64,000 bases of DNA from Rhizobium jaguaris (GCF_003627755.1 NZ_CP032695.1:2170001-2234000), one strand, 5' to 3'; shown: positions 44,520 to 55,510, counted from the stretch's first letter. The notes: generated from the sequence alone by a model not told the origin. Program-made: numbers and translations.

Positions 44520-46396
44520 CCGCTGCAATCGACCCATTTCAACTTTTTGGTACGGGCGAAACCGAAATTCCGCCGGTGCGGCTCACCGCCGGCAAGCTTG
44601 CCGTCGATTTCAAGGACGGCAATCTCCGCACGATCACGTATGATGGAACCGAGGTGCTCCGCGCTGTCTCCTATCTGATCCGCGACCGTGATTGGGGCAC
44701 CTACGCCCCGCGGATATCGGGCCTGACGATCGATCAGCGCGGCGATGCATTTTCAGTGAGTTACCTTGCGCACTGTACGGGTCCCGACGACACGGACCTT
44801 GAAATCCGTGTAAATATATCCGCCGAAGCCGGAGGTGCTGTGGTCTTCGAAGCGGAAGCAATATCCAAAACCGGCTTCGAGACGAACCGTTGCGGGTTCT
44901 GTATCCTTCATCCGATCGTAGGCGTAGCGGGTGCACTGGTCTCGGTGGAACATGTCGACGGTCGTCGCGAGAACACGCGCTTTCCCGATCTTATCGAGCC
45001 ATGGCAGCCCTTCAAGGATATGCGTGCGATTACGCATACGGTCATGCCGCTTGTCACGGCGGAATGCCGCATGGAAGGCGATACCTTCGAGATGGAAGAT
45101 CAGCGCAACTGGTCGGATGCCTCCTACAAGACCTATGTCCGCCCCCTGGCACTCCCCTGGCCGTATCAAATTCCGGCCAGCCAAGCTGTCAGACAGCGGA
45201 TCGTTCTTAACATCGCCGACAAGCGTGAGACATTGACCACGCCCGCATCCGTCTCGCCTGACGGCCGAGCTGTCACGATCACGAAGGGGGACAAGCGCGG
45301 CACGATGCCATCGATCGGGCTGGTCATCACGCCGGAAGAGGCGAAAGCGACGCTTGAAGCTCACGACGTATTGGCGGAGATCGGGTCGCAGGAATTGCTC
45401 TTTCATTTCGACCCGAATTCCGGTCATGACGCAGCCGCCTTCGAGATATTCGACGCCATCGCCCGGCTTCATGCCGGCACGTCAACCCTCGAAATCGCAT
45501 TGCCGTGCCGACAGTCGCCGCTGAGCGAAGCGCAGGAGATTGCAGCCTCGATGCAGGAGGCGGGTTTCAAACCAGACGCGATCGTCATATCCCCTTCCGT
45601 CGACAGACAATCGACCCCTCCGGGCAGTCAATGGCCGGCATGCCCGCCACTTGAAGAGATCTATGCGGCAGCACGGTCCGCCTTTCCGGGTGCCCGGCTT
45701 GGCGGTGGTATGCTTAGCTATTTCACCGAACTCAATCGCAAGCGCGTCCCTTCCGGACCGCTCGATTTCGTCACCCATTGCACGAACCCGATCGTCCACG
45801 CGGCCGATGATCTCAGCGTCATGCAGACGCTGGAAGCACTGCCGTTCATCACGCGCTCGGTGCGCGCCATCTACGGCGACAAGCCCTACCGCATCGGCCC
45901 CTCGACCATTCCGATGCGCCAGAACCCTTACGGCAGCCGGACGATGGACAATCCCGCTGGTGGCCGCATTCCGATGGCAAATACCGATCCCCGCCACAAT
46001 GGTCGTTTCGCGGAAGCTTTCGCTCTTGGCTATGCGGCTAAAGTGCTCGATGCCGGATTGGAATGCTTGACGCTTTCGGCGCTGACCGGGCCGTTCGGCG
46101 TGATCGCCAGCGCGAGTGAACCGTCTCCACCCGGTGGTAGACGCCCGATCTTCAACACGGTCGCGACACTCGCCCGACTTGCCGGAAGCCAATGGCAGGA
46201 ATGCGCATCATCCGATCCTACGGCAGTCCTGGCTTTCGTCGCTGCGCCAGGCAAGGAAGCTCCTCAGTTGCTCCTGGTAAACGTGACACCCATAGCACAG
46301 CAGGTCGAACTGGGATCCTTCCGCCCCGCCGACGAACTGAAGAGCGGAGTCTCCAATTTGGAGCCCTATGCGGCCGTCTCGATAACGCTAGACTAA
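44516..46396 (+). CDS. apnL: D-apionate lactonase
   Basis: A 626-residue protein of the ApnL type. The N-terminal beta-rich part contains SYLIRDRDWGTYAPRI and RCGFCILHPIVGVAG, the middle YVRPLALPWPYQIP, and a TIM-barrel-like C-terminus follows (DFVTHCTNPIVHAADDLSVMQTLEAL). It hydrolyses apionolactone to D-apionate between ApsD and ApnO. It is predicted to be cytoplasmic as no signal peptide is seen. The IS110 element begins close after its stop. Confidence 0.88.
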   Translation: MTAAIDPFQLFGTGETEIPPVRLTAGKLAVDFKDGNLRTITYDGTEVLRAVSYLIRDRDWGTYAPRISGLTIDQRGDAFSVSYLAHCTGPDDTDLEIRVNISAEAGGAVVFEAEAISKTGFETNRCGFCILHPIVGVAGALVSVEHVDGRRENTRFPDLIEPWQPFKDMRAITHTVMPLVTAECRMEGDTFEMEDQRNWSDASYKTYVRPLALPWPYQIPASQAVRQRIVLNIADKRETLTTPASVSPDGRAVTITKGDKRGTMPSIGLVITPEEAKATLEAHDVLAEIGSQELLFHFDPNSGHDAAAFEIFDAIARLHAGTSTLEIALPCRQSPLSEAQEIAASMQEAGFKPDAIVISPSVDRQSTPPGSQWPACPPLEEIYAAARSAFPGARLGGGMLSYFTELNRKRVPSGPLDFVTHCTNPIVHAADDLSVMQTLEALPFITRSVRAIYGDKPYRIGPSTIPMRQNPYGSRTMDNPAGGRIPMANTDPRHNGRFAEAFALGYAAKVLDAGLECLTLSALTGPFGVIASASEPSPPGGRRPIFNTVATLARLAGSQWQECASSDPTAVLAFVAAPGKEAPQLLLVNVTPIAQQVELGSFRPADELKSGVSNLEPYAAVSITLD

Positions 46397-46494
46397 ATGT
46401 TCGCCTGGGACCGGGTGACCCGTCTCACAATATGCAGGTATCGAGGGTTGCGAGAGCGATGCCCTCGTAGAGCCTCATGCATAGGAGACGGGCC

Positions 46495-47598
46495 ATGGAC
46501 GAGACTATCACATATGTCGGATTGGATGTTCACAAAGAGACGATCGCGGTGGCGCTCGCTGACGGCGGTGGGCGCGGTGACGCGCGCGCGTTTGGCCAGA
46601 TCGTCAATACGCCAACGGCCTTGACCCGCATGCTGGCCAAGCTTTCGCAGCCGGGTCGGACATTGAAGTTTTGCTACGAAGCGGGACCTTGCGGCTACGG
46701 CATTCAGCGGCAACTGTCTGCCGCAGGTCATGATTGCGTGGTCGTCGCCCCTTCTTTGATCCCGCACAAACCAGGCGATCGCATCAAGACAGACCGTCGG
46801 GATGCCAACAATCTGGCAAGACTTCATCGCGCTGGAGAACTGAGCGCTGTTTGGATACCAGATACAGCCCATGAGGCGATGCGTGATCTGGTTCGGGCAC
46901 GGCTTGCCGCTGTGCGCAGCTTGCGGCAAGCGCGCCAGCAGCTCAGCGGATTTCTGCTTCGTCATGGCTTTCACTACAGCCGGCCGGCCTGGACGCAGAT
47001 GCACCGCCGTTGGTTGGCCGGTCTTTGCTTTGAACAGCCAATCCACCAAATCGTTCTCCAGGATCACATCGCCACAATCGAGGCGGCAACTGAGCGGCGG
47101 GATCGGCTGACGAAGCAGATCGAGACCATGTTGAGTGACTGGTCATTGGCTCCGGTGGTCGTCGCGCTGCAATCACTGCGCGGCATGGCTCTGGTGACGG
47201 CCGCTACGATGATTGCCGAATTGGGCGATCTCAGCCGCTTCACAAACCCGCGCCAATTAATGGCCTATCTCGGGCTGGTACCATCGGAGCATTCAAGCGG
47301 TGGAACTCGGCGGCAGGGCGGCATTACAAAAGCAGGCAATACAACGGCGCGTCGAATGCTGATTGAAGCCGCTTGGAGTTATCGGTTTCCCGCAAAGATC
47401 AGCCGTGATCAGTTGATCCGCCAGGAGCAGCTCCCAAAAGCGATCCGCGACACGGCATGGAAGGCGCAGGAGCGGCTGTGCGGCCGCTATCGCAAGCTCA
47501 CGAAGGCCGGAAAGCCGGCAACGACCGTAACCACGGCGATCGCTCGCGAATTATCCGGATTCGTCTGGGCGATTGCATGCCAGGTCTCACCGCGTTGA
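46495..47598 (+). CDS. IS110-family transposase (DEDD recombinase)
   Basis: A 367-residue transposase. The N-terminal RuvC-like DEDD site is visible: D in YVGLDVHKE, E in FCYEAGP, and two D in IKTDRRDANNLARL. The C-terminal part has LRGMALVTAATMIAELGDLSRF and YLGLVPSEHSSGG with the conserved serine, then GGITKAGN. AGGAG precedes the ATG. The gene is intact. Confidence 0.93.
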   Translation: MDETITYVGLDVHKETIAVALADGGGRGDARAFGQIVNTPTALTRMLAKLSQPGRTLKFCYEAGPCGYGIQRQLSAAGHDCVVVAPSLIPHKPGDRIKTDRRDANNLARLHRAGELSAVWIPDTAHEAMRDLVRARLAAVRSLRQARQQLSGFLLRHGFHYSRPAWTQMHRRWLAGLCFEQPIHQIVLQDHIATIEAATERRDRLTKQIETMLSDWSLAPVVVALQSLRGMALVTAATMIAELGDLSRFTNPRQLMAYLGLVPSEHSSGGTRRQGGITKAGNTTARRMLIEAAWSYRFPAKISRDQLIRQEQLPKAIRDTAWKAQERLCGRYRKLTKAGKPATTVTTAIARELSGFVWAIACQVSPR

Positions 47599-47989
47599 GT
47601 ATAGCTCAATCCTGAACTCAACAAGGAGGACAGAAGAGTCAAAAAGCCATATGCGCCTGGGCAAGGCTGGGGGCACGGTCACGGCAGGAGAACCCTCGAT
47701 TCCACTATCAGCCGGTTACATTCCGACGCTGCGAACTAGACAGAGGAAGCTCCGCGACGCATCAGGTCCGGCGGTAACCAACCCGCGCATCAGAGCATGA
47801 TCAACCGTCGTTATATGACCGTGCTTCCTGCTTTCCCCAGGATGCATCCACACCAAACGAAACGCCCTGACGACAGGGCGACGATTTTTCTATTCCTGCA
47901 TCTTGTAAGGGCGAACATGAGAGTGGATTGACCTAACATCCGAGACGCGCAACTTACTCTCCCGAATCGAGATGACCGGGAGGCTCAGC
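47599..47989. other. Non-coding region between the IS110 transposase and dhaK
   Basis: These 391 bases hold the right end of the IS110 element, a possible guide-RNA region and whatever promoter now drives dhaK. CGCCCTG and CAGGGCG (about 47866-47881) form a small hairpin followed by a T-run, which could terminate transcription out of the IS. Confidence 0.45.
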
Positions 47990-49009
47990 GTGAAGACGAA
48001 GAAGCTTATCAATGACGGCGCGGCGGCCGTGGACGAAATGCTGGCGGGTATTCTCGCCGCCCATCCCCGCCACCTTCGCGTCGTAGAGGGATCGCCGCGG
48101 TCGATCGTTGCGAACGAGGGGCCCAGGCCCGGCAAGGTCGGCCTGGTCATCGGCGGCGGCTCGGGGCACGAGCCGACATTCCTCGGCTTTGTCGGCAAGG
48201 GGCTTGCCGACGCGGCAGCAATCGGAAATGTCTTTGCCTCTCCGCCACCAGACCCGATCATTGAATGCGCCAAGGCGGTCGATGGCGGCGCCGGCGTCCT
48301 GTTCATGTATGGCAATTATGCCGGCGACGTCATGAATTTCGACATGGCCGCCGAGATGCTCGCCATGGACGACATCGAAGCCCGCACGGTGCTGACCACG
48401 GACGATGTCGCCTCCGCCCCCATCGAGCAGCGAGAACGCAGGCGTGGCGTTGCCGGCAATGTCTTCATCTTCAAGGCGGCCGGTGCCGCCTGCGATCTGA
48501 TGTACAGCCTGGACGAGGTGGAGCGGGTCGCACGATGGGCAAATGACCGGACCTACACGATGGGCGTTGCCCTATCGCCCTGTTCACTGCCCCAGACGCT
48601 GAAGCCAAACTTTCAACTTGGCGACGACGAGATGGAAATTGGCATGGGTATTCACGGCGAACCGGGCGTTGCTCGCGGTCCGCTCAAGCCGGCCGATCAG
48701 GTGACTAGCGAACTGCTCGATAGAATCCTCGGCGAGATGAAGGCCGAGCGGGGCGACCGTGTGGCCGTGCTTGTCAACTCGCTCGGCTCGACACCGTTGA
48801 TGGAGCTCTACATCATGATGCGGAAGGTCAAGATGATGCTCGATGCAGCCGGCATAGAAATCCACTTGTCCCTGGTTGGAAATTACTGCACCTCGCTGGA
48901 GATGGCCGGCGCGTCGATTACGCTGATGCATTTGGACGATGAATTGCAGCGGCTGATCGACCACCCCTGTGATTGCGTCATGTTCCGTTCGGGTGAAGCA
49001 AGCCGATGA
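47990..49009 (+). CDS. dhaK: Dihydroxyacetone/erythrulose kinase, DhaK subunit
   Basis: A 339-residue DhaK-type kinase subunit. The substrate site shows GLVIGGGSGHEPTFLGFVGKG and MYGNYAGDVMNFDMA, with the hemiaminal-forming histidine in GMGIHGEPG (about H222). It phosphorylates dihydroxyacetone or a related ketose; beside the apiose genes an erythrulose substrate is plausible. The GTG at 47990 follows GGGAGG at six bases; an ATG at 47972 is the alternative. It overlaps dhaL by four bases. No DhaM is seen. Confidence 0.88.
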   Translation: MKTKKLINDGAAAVDEMLAGILAAHPRHLRVVEGSPRSIVANEGPRPGKVGLVIGGGSGHEPTFLGFVGKGLADAAAIGNVFASPPPDPIIECAKAVDGGAGVLFMYGNYAGDVMNFDMAAEMLAMDDIEARTVLTTDDVASAPIEQRERRRGVAGNVFIFKAAGAACDLMYSLDEVERVARWANDRTYTMGVALSPCSLPQTLKPNFQLGDDEMEIGMGIHGEPGVARGPLKPADQVTSELLDRILGEMKAERGDRVAVLVNSLGSTPLMELYIMMRKVKMMLDAAGIEIHLSLVGNYCTSLEMAGASITLMHLDDELQRLIDHPCDCVMFRSGEASR

Positions 49010-49650
49010 CAAGGACAATAACCGTTGACGATCTGAAATCCCTTCTGAACCTCATCGCGGAGGCGATGACCCGCGAAAAGAGCCGTTTATGCGAACTCGA
49101 CGGCGTGATTGGCGATGCCGATCACGGCATCGCCATGGAGCTTGGCTTTTCGGCGGCCGCCAAAGCGGCTGCGGTCCTGGATTCGGCGACATCGGACCCG
49201 ACGCTCGTCTTCAATACGGCTGCGAAGGCATTCCTGAATGCCGTCGGAGCTTCCTCCGGCCCTCTCTATGCAACCGCTTTGATGCGCGCGGGTGCCTCGG
49301 CAAAAGGTAAGGAATTCCTAACCGATGATGACCTGGTCGATGTGTTTATTGCGCTCGCCAAAGGCATTCAGGACCGTGGCAAGGCGGAGATCGGGGAAAA
49401 GACCATGGTCGACGCCTGGGCTCCCGCTGCCGCCGCCTGCGGGGCTGCGCGGGAAAATAGAATGCCGCTGGCGACCTGTCTTTCGGAAGCTCTGGCAGCC
49501 GCCGAGGCCGGGACGGAAGCAACGAAGGATATGATCGCCACAAAGGGCCGCTCCTCCAGGCTCGGCGAACGCGCACTGGGTCACATCGATCCCGGCGCCG
49601 CTTCGGCAACTATCGTAGTCTCGTGCTTCCAGACCTTCTTCTCACCTTAA
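49006..49650 (+). CDS. dhaL: Dihydroxyacetone/erythrulose kinase, DhaL (nucleotide-binding) subunit
   Basis: A 214-residue DhaL subunit. The magnesium/nucleotide motif is DGVIGDADHGIAMELGF, followed by GASSGPLYATALMRAG and the DAWAPAAAACGAA helix. It supplies the ATP or ADP site to DhaK. The gene pair is split, as in PTS-dependent systems, but neighbouring PTS parts are missing, so an ATP-dependent two-subunit ketose kinase is more likely. Confidence 0.88.
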   Translation: MTRTITVDDLKSLLNLIAEAMTREKSRLCELDGVIGDADHGIAMELGFSAAAKAAAVLDSATSDPTLVFNTAAKAFLNAVGASSGPLYATALMRAGASAKGKEFLTDDDLVDVFIALAKGIQDRGKAEIGEKTMVDAWAPAAAACGAARENRMPLATCLSEALAAAEAGTEATKDMIATKGRSSRLGERALGHIDPGAASATIVVSCFQTFFSP

Positions 49651-49660
49651 TGATGATGAC

Positions 49661-49672
49661 CTCATCATACCA
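49661..49672. promoter_or_regulatory. Operator candidate CTCATCATACCA before the second importer operon
   Basis: The 12-mer differs by one transition from those at 35541 and 38250 and stands 63 bases before the ATG of the binding-protein gene. A TTGACA follows at 49674-49679 and can serve as a -35 box, so binding here would interfere with the promoter. Confidence 0.6.
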
Positions 49673-49735
49673 GTTGACATGTGTCGGCTGATTTGCCAAA
49701 ACCGCCCTCAGCATTGTTCATGAGGAGGACCGGAA

Positions 49736-50989
49736 ATGAACATCAACTCCAAATATGCGAAACGATTTGGCGCGATTGCAATTGCCGCAGCGGCTTTTGC
49801 GGCGACGAGTGTCCAGGCGCAGGATCTGACACTGTGGACGCTGAATTTCGACAATGGCGCAGCAAACGGTGCCCTCAAGAAAGTGGCGACGGATTTCGAG
49901 GCGGCCAATCCCGGCACGCATATCGAAATCGTCCAGCGCGGCGTCGATGAACACAAGACCGCGCTTCGCGTCGCGGCAGGCTCCAGCAAGGGACCAGATA
50001 TCTATTTTAGCTGGGCCGGGCTTGGCCTTGGTGGCGAATACGTAAAGGCCGGTCTGTCGCTGCCGCTGGACAAATACTACACTCAGTACAAGTGGAACGA
50101 CGAGCTGCTTCCGTCTGCCGCCGCCTTTGCCGATCTCTACCCCGGCGGCAAGCATGGCGTGCCCTTCACCTTCAAGGGCGAGGCGATCTATTACAATAAG
50201 AAGCTCTTCCAGAAGGCCGGTATCACCGAGGAGCCGAAGACCTACGAAGAATTGCTGGCGGCTGCCGACAAGCTCAAGGCGGCTGGAATTCCGGCCTTCA
50301 CTTTCGGCGGCTCGGTCAATTGGCACGTCATGCGCCTGATGGACGTGCTACTCGAAACCAAATGCGGCGCCGACAAGCACGACGCGCTGATGGCTATGAA
50401 GGCCGATTGGACCAAGGAGCCCTGCGCGACCGATGCCTTCGCCGAATTTGCCAAGTGGACCAAGGACTACACGCTGAAGCCCTTTATGGGCATCAGCAAC
50501 CAGCAGTCCTACACGCTGTTCGTCGCCGGCCGCGCCGCGATGATGCTCGAAGGCGACTGGCTGGTCAGCCAGCTGAGCGGCAGCAAGGTCAACCCCGACG
50601 ATTACGGCGTCGTGCCGTTCCCGACGAACACCAACCGTCTCTATGGCTTCGCCGAGTACAACTACGTCAGCACCAAGAGCAAGGATCCGGATCTCGCTGC
50701 GAAGTTCCTCGACTATTTCCTGTCGACCAAGGTGCAGCAGGATCTCGTCGGACAGATCAGCTCGATCTCGGTCAACAAGAATGTCCAGTACGCCGACCAG
50801 AAGCCGCTCGAGGCGAAATGGCTGGATATCTTCAAGACCTACAGCAAAGTCTACATGAATGGCGACCAGGCGTTCCCGCTTGACGTCACCACCGAATACT
50901 TCCGGGTGATCAACGACGTCGCTGCCGGCAATATCCAGCCGGCCGATGCTGCCAAGCAGTTGCAGACCTTCATCTCTGGTCGCACCTGA
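49736..50989 (+). CDS. CUT1-type sugar/glycoside ABC binding protein
   Basis: A 417-residue extracellular solute-binding protein of the maltose/oligosaccharide group. A signal peptide of about 28 residues ends at VQA. The mature part has DLTLWTLNFDNGAANGALKKVATDFEA and GVPFTFKGEAIYYNKKLFQKAGI. CUT1 receptors usually bind di- or oligosaccharides or glycosides. A GGAGG site precedes the ATG. The gene order receptor-permease-permease-glycosidase-ATPase implies that the ligand is cleaved inside the cell. Confidence 0.92.
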   Translation: MNINSKYAKRFGAIAIAAAAFAATSVQAQDLTLWTLNFDNGAANGALKKVATDFEAANPGTHIEIVQRGVDEHKTALRVAAGSSKGPDIYFSWAGLGLGGEYVKAGLSLPLDKYYTQYKWNDELLPSAAAFADLYPGGKHGVPFTFKGEAIYYNKKLFQKAGITEEPKTYEELLAAADKLKAAGIPAFTFGGSVNWHVMRLMDVLLETKCGADKHDALMAMKADWTKEPCATDAFAEFAKWTKDYTLKPFMGISNQQSYTLFVAGRAAMMLEGDWLVSQLSGSKVNPDDYGVVPFPTNTNRLYGFAEYNYVSTKSKDPDLAAKFLDYFLSTKVQQDLVGQISSISVNKNVQYADQKPLEAKWLDIFKTYSKVYMNGDQAFPLDVTTEYFRVINDVAAGNIQPADAAKQLQTFISGRT

Positions 50990-51084
50990 TCCCTTGAGGG
51001 AGGCCGCCACTCCGATTGCCAATCGCGGTGGACGGCTTCCCTCACACTATGCCCACGCGTCAGTTGCCGCCGGGAGCAATCAGA

Positions 51085-51984
51085 ATGTCATTCCGCAATC
51101 GAACACATGACCCGCGCGTTCAGGCAGCGATCCTGCTCGCCCCGGCCATGCTGATCTACGCGATTTTCGCGCTTTATCCGATGCTGAACGTAGTGGTGCT
51201 GAGCTTCCAGAAATGGAACGGTCTCGATCCCCAACGCCCATTCGTCGGCCTGGCGAACTATCAATATATTTTCACGCAGGATCCCGTCTTCTGGGTCGCC
51301 TTCCGCAACACGGTGATCTGGACGATCATGTGCGTGATTTTCCCACCCATGATCGGCCTGCTGCTGGCGCTGAGCCTCAATCAGAAGCTTTTCGCCCGCA
51401 ATACCTTCCGCGCGATTTTCTATCTACCGGTCATTATCGCCCCGATCGCGGTCGCAACCATGTGGAAGTGGATGTATGATCCCTTCTTCGGCCTTTTCAC
51501 CGAGATCCTGACGTCGATGGGGCTGCAGGACTGGATCCAGGACTGGCTCGGCAACAAGGACATTGCGCTCTATTCGGTCTTCGTCGCCTATCTCTGGCAA
51601 TCCGTCGGCTTCTCCATGGTTCTGTTTCTCGCAGGCCTGCAGAATGTTTCTCAGACGCTGGTCGAGGCCGCACGCATCGATGGTGCCGGGCGCTGGAATA
51701 TCTTCCGATACGTCACCCTCCCCGCGCTGCGCACAACGCTGACCATCGTTCTGGTGCTGTCGGTCATCTCATCGCTGAAGGCCTTCGACATCGTCTATGG
51801 CCTGACGGGCGGCGGACCGGCGCAATCCACGCAAATGCTGGCGCTCTGGGCTTTCACGCAAGCCATGCAGATCTTCGATTTCGGCCGCGGCGCCGCAATC
51901 TCTGTCGTTTTGCTGCTCATCACCATCGCCATCGTCATTCCCTACCTGCGATGGACGCAGAAGCATGAGGAGGCCGAACAATGA
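51085..51984 (+). CDS. CUT1-type ABC permease (MalF-like)
   Basis: A 299-residue permease with six predicted helices and the EAA loop EAARIDGAGRWNIFRYVTLPALRTT that docks the ATPase. It pairs with the next permease. The ATG at 51085 has GGGAG upstream; the frame extends to 51016 without family similarity. It overlaps the next gene by four bases. Confidence 0.92.
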   Translation: MSFRNRTHDPRVQAAILLAPAMLIYAIFALYPMLNVVVLSFQKWNGLDPQRPFVGLANYQYIFTQDPVFWVAFRNTVIWTIMCVIFPPMIGLLLALSLNQKLFARNTFRAIFYLPVIIAPIAVATMWKWMYDPFFGLFTEILTSMGLQDWIQDWLGNKDIALYSVFVAYLWQSVGFSMVLFLAGLQNVSQTLVEAARIDGAGRWNIFRYVTLPALRTTLTIVLVLSVISSLKAFDIVYGLTGGGPAQSTQMLALWAFTQAMQIFDFGRGAAISVVLLLITIAIVIPYLRWTQKHEEAEQ

Positions 51985-52868
51985 CGGCAGCATCGGCAAC
52001 ATCCATGTCGGACGGCTTAGAGACCATCACCCCGGCAAAGCGCAAGCGGGACCCTGTTCTGATCGGCCTGTGGATCGCGCTTCTCGTCGTCGCCGCGATC
52101 TGGCTTGCGCCCTTCGTCTTCATCGTCTTCACTTCGTTGAAAACGCAGGCAGATGTGACGACGACAGGCGCCTTCGTGCCTCCGCTCAATCCGGCTTTCG
52201 AGAATTATTCGAGCGCCTGGGGTCGCGGCAACTTCGCCAGTGCCTTCCTGAACAGCACGATCATCACCGTCATCAAGGTGCCGCTCGGGCTCATCCTGTC
52301 GGCGATGGCAGCCTATGCGCTCGCCAAGATCCGGCTGAGATTCAGCAAGGTGCTGCTGCTCCTCGTCATCTTCGGCACGATGATTCCCTTTCAGGTCATG
52401 CTGGCGCCGCTGTTTACGCTGGTCAATTCGCTCGGCCTGATCGACACCTATCCCGGCGTCATCCTGCCCTACATCGCCTTCGGCGTGCCCTATCAGGTCT
52501 TCATCCTGCATGGCTTCTTCAGAGGTATTCCGAAGGAACTGTCGGAAGCTGCGCTGATCGACGGCGCAAGCCACTTCACCATCTTCCGCCGGATATTCCT
52601 GCCGGTCTGCCTACCGGTCCTGGCGGCGCTGCTGATCCTGGATTTCGTTTCCACATGGAATGAGTTCGCAATGGCGCTCGTGCTTCTGCAGGACCAGCAC
52701 ATGTGGACGCTGCCGCTCGGCCTCATGTCTTTCCAGGGGCAGTTCTCCAATGACTACGGGCAGCTCAACGCCGCGATCGTCATGACCGTGCTGCCGGCAA
52801 CGCTCGTCTACCTCATCTTCCAGCGATACTTCGTCTCCGGCCTCACCTCCGGCGCCGTCAAGGGCTGA
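51981..52868 (+). CDS. CUT1-type ABC permease (MalG-like)
   Basis: A 295-residue permease with six predicted helices and the EAA loop EAALIDGASHFTIFRRIFLPVCLPV. It forms the membrane channel with the upstream permease. Its start overlaps the previous stop (ATGA). The glycosidase gene follows after 39 bases. Confidence 0.92.
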   Translation: MTAASATSMSDGLETITPAKRKRDPVLIGLWIALLVVAAIWLAPFVFIVFTSLKTQADVTTTGAFVPPLNPAFENYSSAWGRGNFASAFLNSTIITVIKVPLGLILSAMAAYALAKIRLRFSKVLLLLVIFGTMIPFQVMLAPLFTLVNSLGLIDTYPGVILPYIAFGVPYQVFILHGFFRGIPKELSEAALIDGASHFTIFRRIFLPVCLPVLAALLILDFVSTWNEFAMALVLLQDQHMWTLPLGLMSFQGQFSNDYGQLNAAIVMTVLPATLVYLIFQRYFVSGLTSGAVKG

Positions 52869-52907
52869 TCAACCAACCTATTCGGCAAGTCTTTCGAGGA
52901 GAATATC

Positions 52908-54422
52908 ATGTCCAATGCAACCGTCGAAAAATGGGGCGTCTTCGAGGCGGCTTTCAACGGCCCTTCGGGCGGCAATCCCTATCTCGACGTGACATTCGAT
53001 GCCGTGTTCAGCCAGAACAGCCGCGAGATCCGCGTACCCGGCTTCTACGATGGCGACGGCGTGTATCGCATTCGCTTCATGCCCGACAATGAAGGGGAAT
53101 GGTCGTTCCGCACGCGTTCGAAGACGGCGGAGTTGAATGGCAAGACCGGTTCGTTTGTCGCGACCAAGCCGTCTGAGGGTAACCACGGCCCGGTGCACGT
53201 GCGCAACAAGTTCCACTTCGCCTATGCCGACGGCAAACCTTTCCTCTCGTTCGGCACGACCTGCTATGCCTGGACGCATCAGCCGCTGGAGATGCAGGCC
53301 CGGACGCTTAAGACGCTGAAGAAATCGCGCTTCAACAAGATCCGCATGGGCGTATTCCCGAAGGACTATCCCTATAACGTCAACGAGCCGCTTTATCCCT
53401 GCTTCGAAAAGGGCGCCGATGGCAAAGAGGATTTCGATCGGCCGAACCCTGTTCTCTTCCGGCATTTCGAAAAGCAGGTGGCCGCGCTCTGCGAGCTTGG
53501 TATCGAAGCCGACATCATCATGTTCCACCCCTACGATCGCTGGGGTTATGCCGACATGTCGGCCGAGCAGGATTTCCGCTACGTCGCCTATCTTGCGGCG
53601 CGCCTTGCAGCCTATCGCAACGTCTGGTGGGCTCTTGCCAACGAGTATGATTTCCTCCTGGACACCAAGCCGCTGCCGCAGTGGGACCGCTATTTCCACA
53701 TCCTCGAAGAGAACGATCCCTACGGCCACCTGAAGTCCATCCATAACGGCGAGCCGTCGATGAACTTCGATCATCGCAAGCCCTGGGTGACGCACACCTG
53801 CATCCAGAACTGGGATGTGAAGCGGACGCAGGAATGGCGCGAAGCCTATGGCAAGCCGGTCGTCAACGACGAGCCGGAATACGAGGGCAACATCGTCCAG
53901 TCCTGGGGCAACCTGACGGCGCAGGAACTGGTGCATCGCTTCTGGATCACGGTAACGCGCGGCGGGTATGCAGGCCATGGCGAAACCTATTCGCATCCGC
54001 AAGATCTGATCTGGTGGGCCAAGGGCGGCGAACTGCGCGGCGAAGCATGGAAGCGCATCGGTTTCCTGCGCGACCTGCTGGAGCAGGATGTCGTCAACGG
54101 CCTCGAGCCGATGGCATCGTTCGGCGAATGGCCTTGGACGCGCGTTTCCGGCGCACGCGACGGCGACCTTCGCTATATCTATCTCGGCGAACATCAGCCC
54201 GTCATCTGGTCCACGGGCTTGCCGCTGGATGGAACCGACTATGACGTCGACATCATCGACACATGGGAGATGACGATCACGCCGGCGAAAAAGGTGGAGG
54301 CACCGATTCCGCATCCGACGCGGCACGGCGCGATCGTGCGCGGTGGCAAGGCGGATGCCGCCTTCGGCGTGGAGCTGCCGGGCAGACCATACCAGGCGCT
54401 GCGTATCCGCAAGAAGCACTGA
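52908..54422 (+). CDS. Cytoplasmic glycoside hydrolase with DUF5060 and apiosidase-like (DUF4038-type) barrel
   Basis: A 504-residue protein without signal peptide. A DUF5060-type beta domain (about 1-90, including [21 protein letters not shown]) is followed by a clan-A-like TIM barrel ([35 protein letters not shown]). A C-terminal beta domain closes it (DUF5605-like, [12 protein letters not shown]). Candidate catalytic acids are E246 in [10 protein letters not shown] and E322 or E324 in [10 protein letters not shown]. The barrel belongs to the fold group that includes beta-apiosidases. In this operon it probably hydrolyses an imported apiose-containing glycoside; the apiose link is inference from the neighbouring locus. 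Confidence 0.75.
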   Translation: MSNATVEKWGVFEAAFNGPSGGNPYLDVTFDAVFSQNSREIRVPGFYDGDGVYRIRFMPDNEGEWSFRTRSKTAELNGKTGSFVATKPSEGNHGPVHVRNKFHFAYADGKPFLSFGTTCYAWTHQPLEMQARTLKTLKKSRFNKIRMGVFPKDYPYNVNEPLYPCFEKGADGKEDFDRPNPVLFRHFEKQVAALCELGIEADIIMFHPYDRWGYADMSAEQDFRYVAYLAARLAAYRNVWWALANEYDFLLDTKPLPQWDRYFHILEENDPYGHLKSIHNGEPSMNFDHRKPWVTHTCIQNWDVKRTQEWREAYGKPVVNDEPEYEGNIVQSWGNLTAQELVHRFWITVTRGGYAGHGETYSHPQDLIWWAKGGELRGEAWKRIGFLRDLLEQDVVNGLEPMASFGEWPWTRVSGARDGDLRYIYLGEHQPVIWSTGLPLDGTDYDVDIIDTWEMTITPAKKVEAPIPHPTRHGAIVRGGKADAAFGVELPGRPYQALRIRKKH

Positions 54423-54445
54423 TCGATCCTCAGGGGAAGAATGTC

Positions 54446-55510
<1,065 letters not shown>

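Larger units (their letters stand above)
46397..47989 (+). mobile_element. IS110-family insertion and flanks (ends not determined)
   Basis: An intact IS110-type transposase gene (46495-47598) is flanked by about 98 bases on the left and 391 bases on the right with no other gene. The true ends lie within this span, but no terminal repeats or target duplication could be fixed by eye; family members often lack them. The longer non-coding part downstream of the transposase is where IS1111-type elements encode their guide (seek) RNA. Confidence 0.7.

Noticed and set aside
46397..46494. Exact left boundary of the IS110 element
   Set aside because: No terminal repeat or target duplication could be paired with the right side by eye, so the element is given only as a maximal span.
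52878..54419. 513-residue minus-strand frame opposite the glycosidase gene
   Set aside because: Nearly exact mirror of the glycosidase gene, no ribosome site, no domain; the plus-strand protein has coherent domains and operon context.
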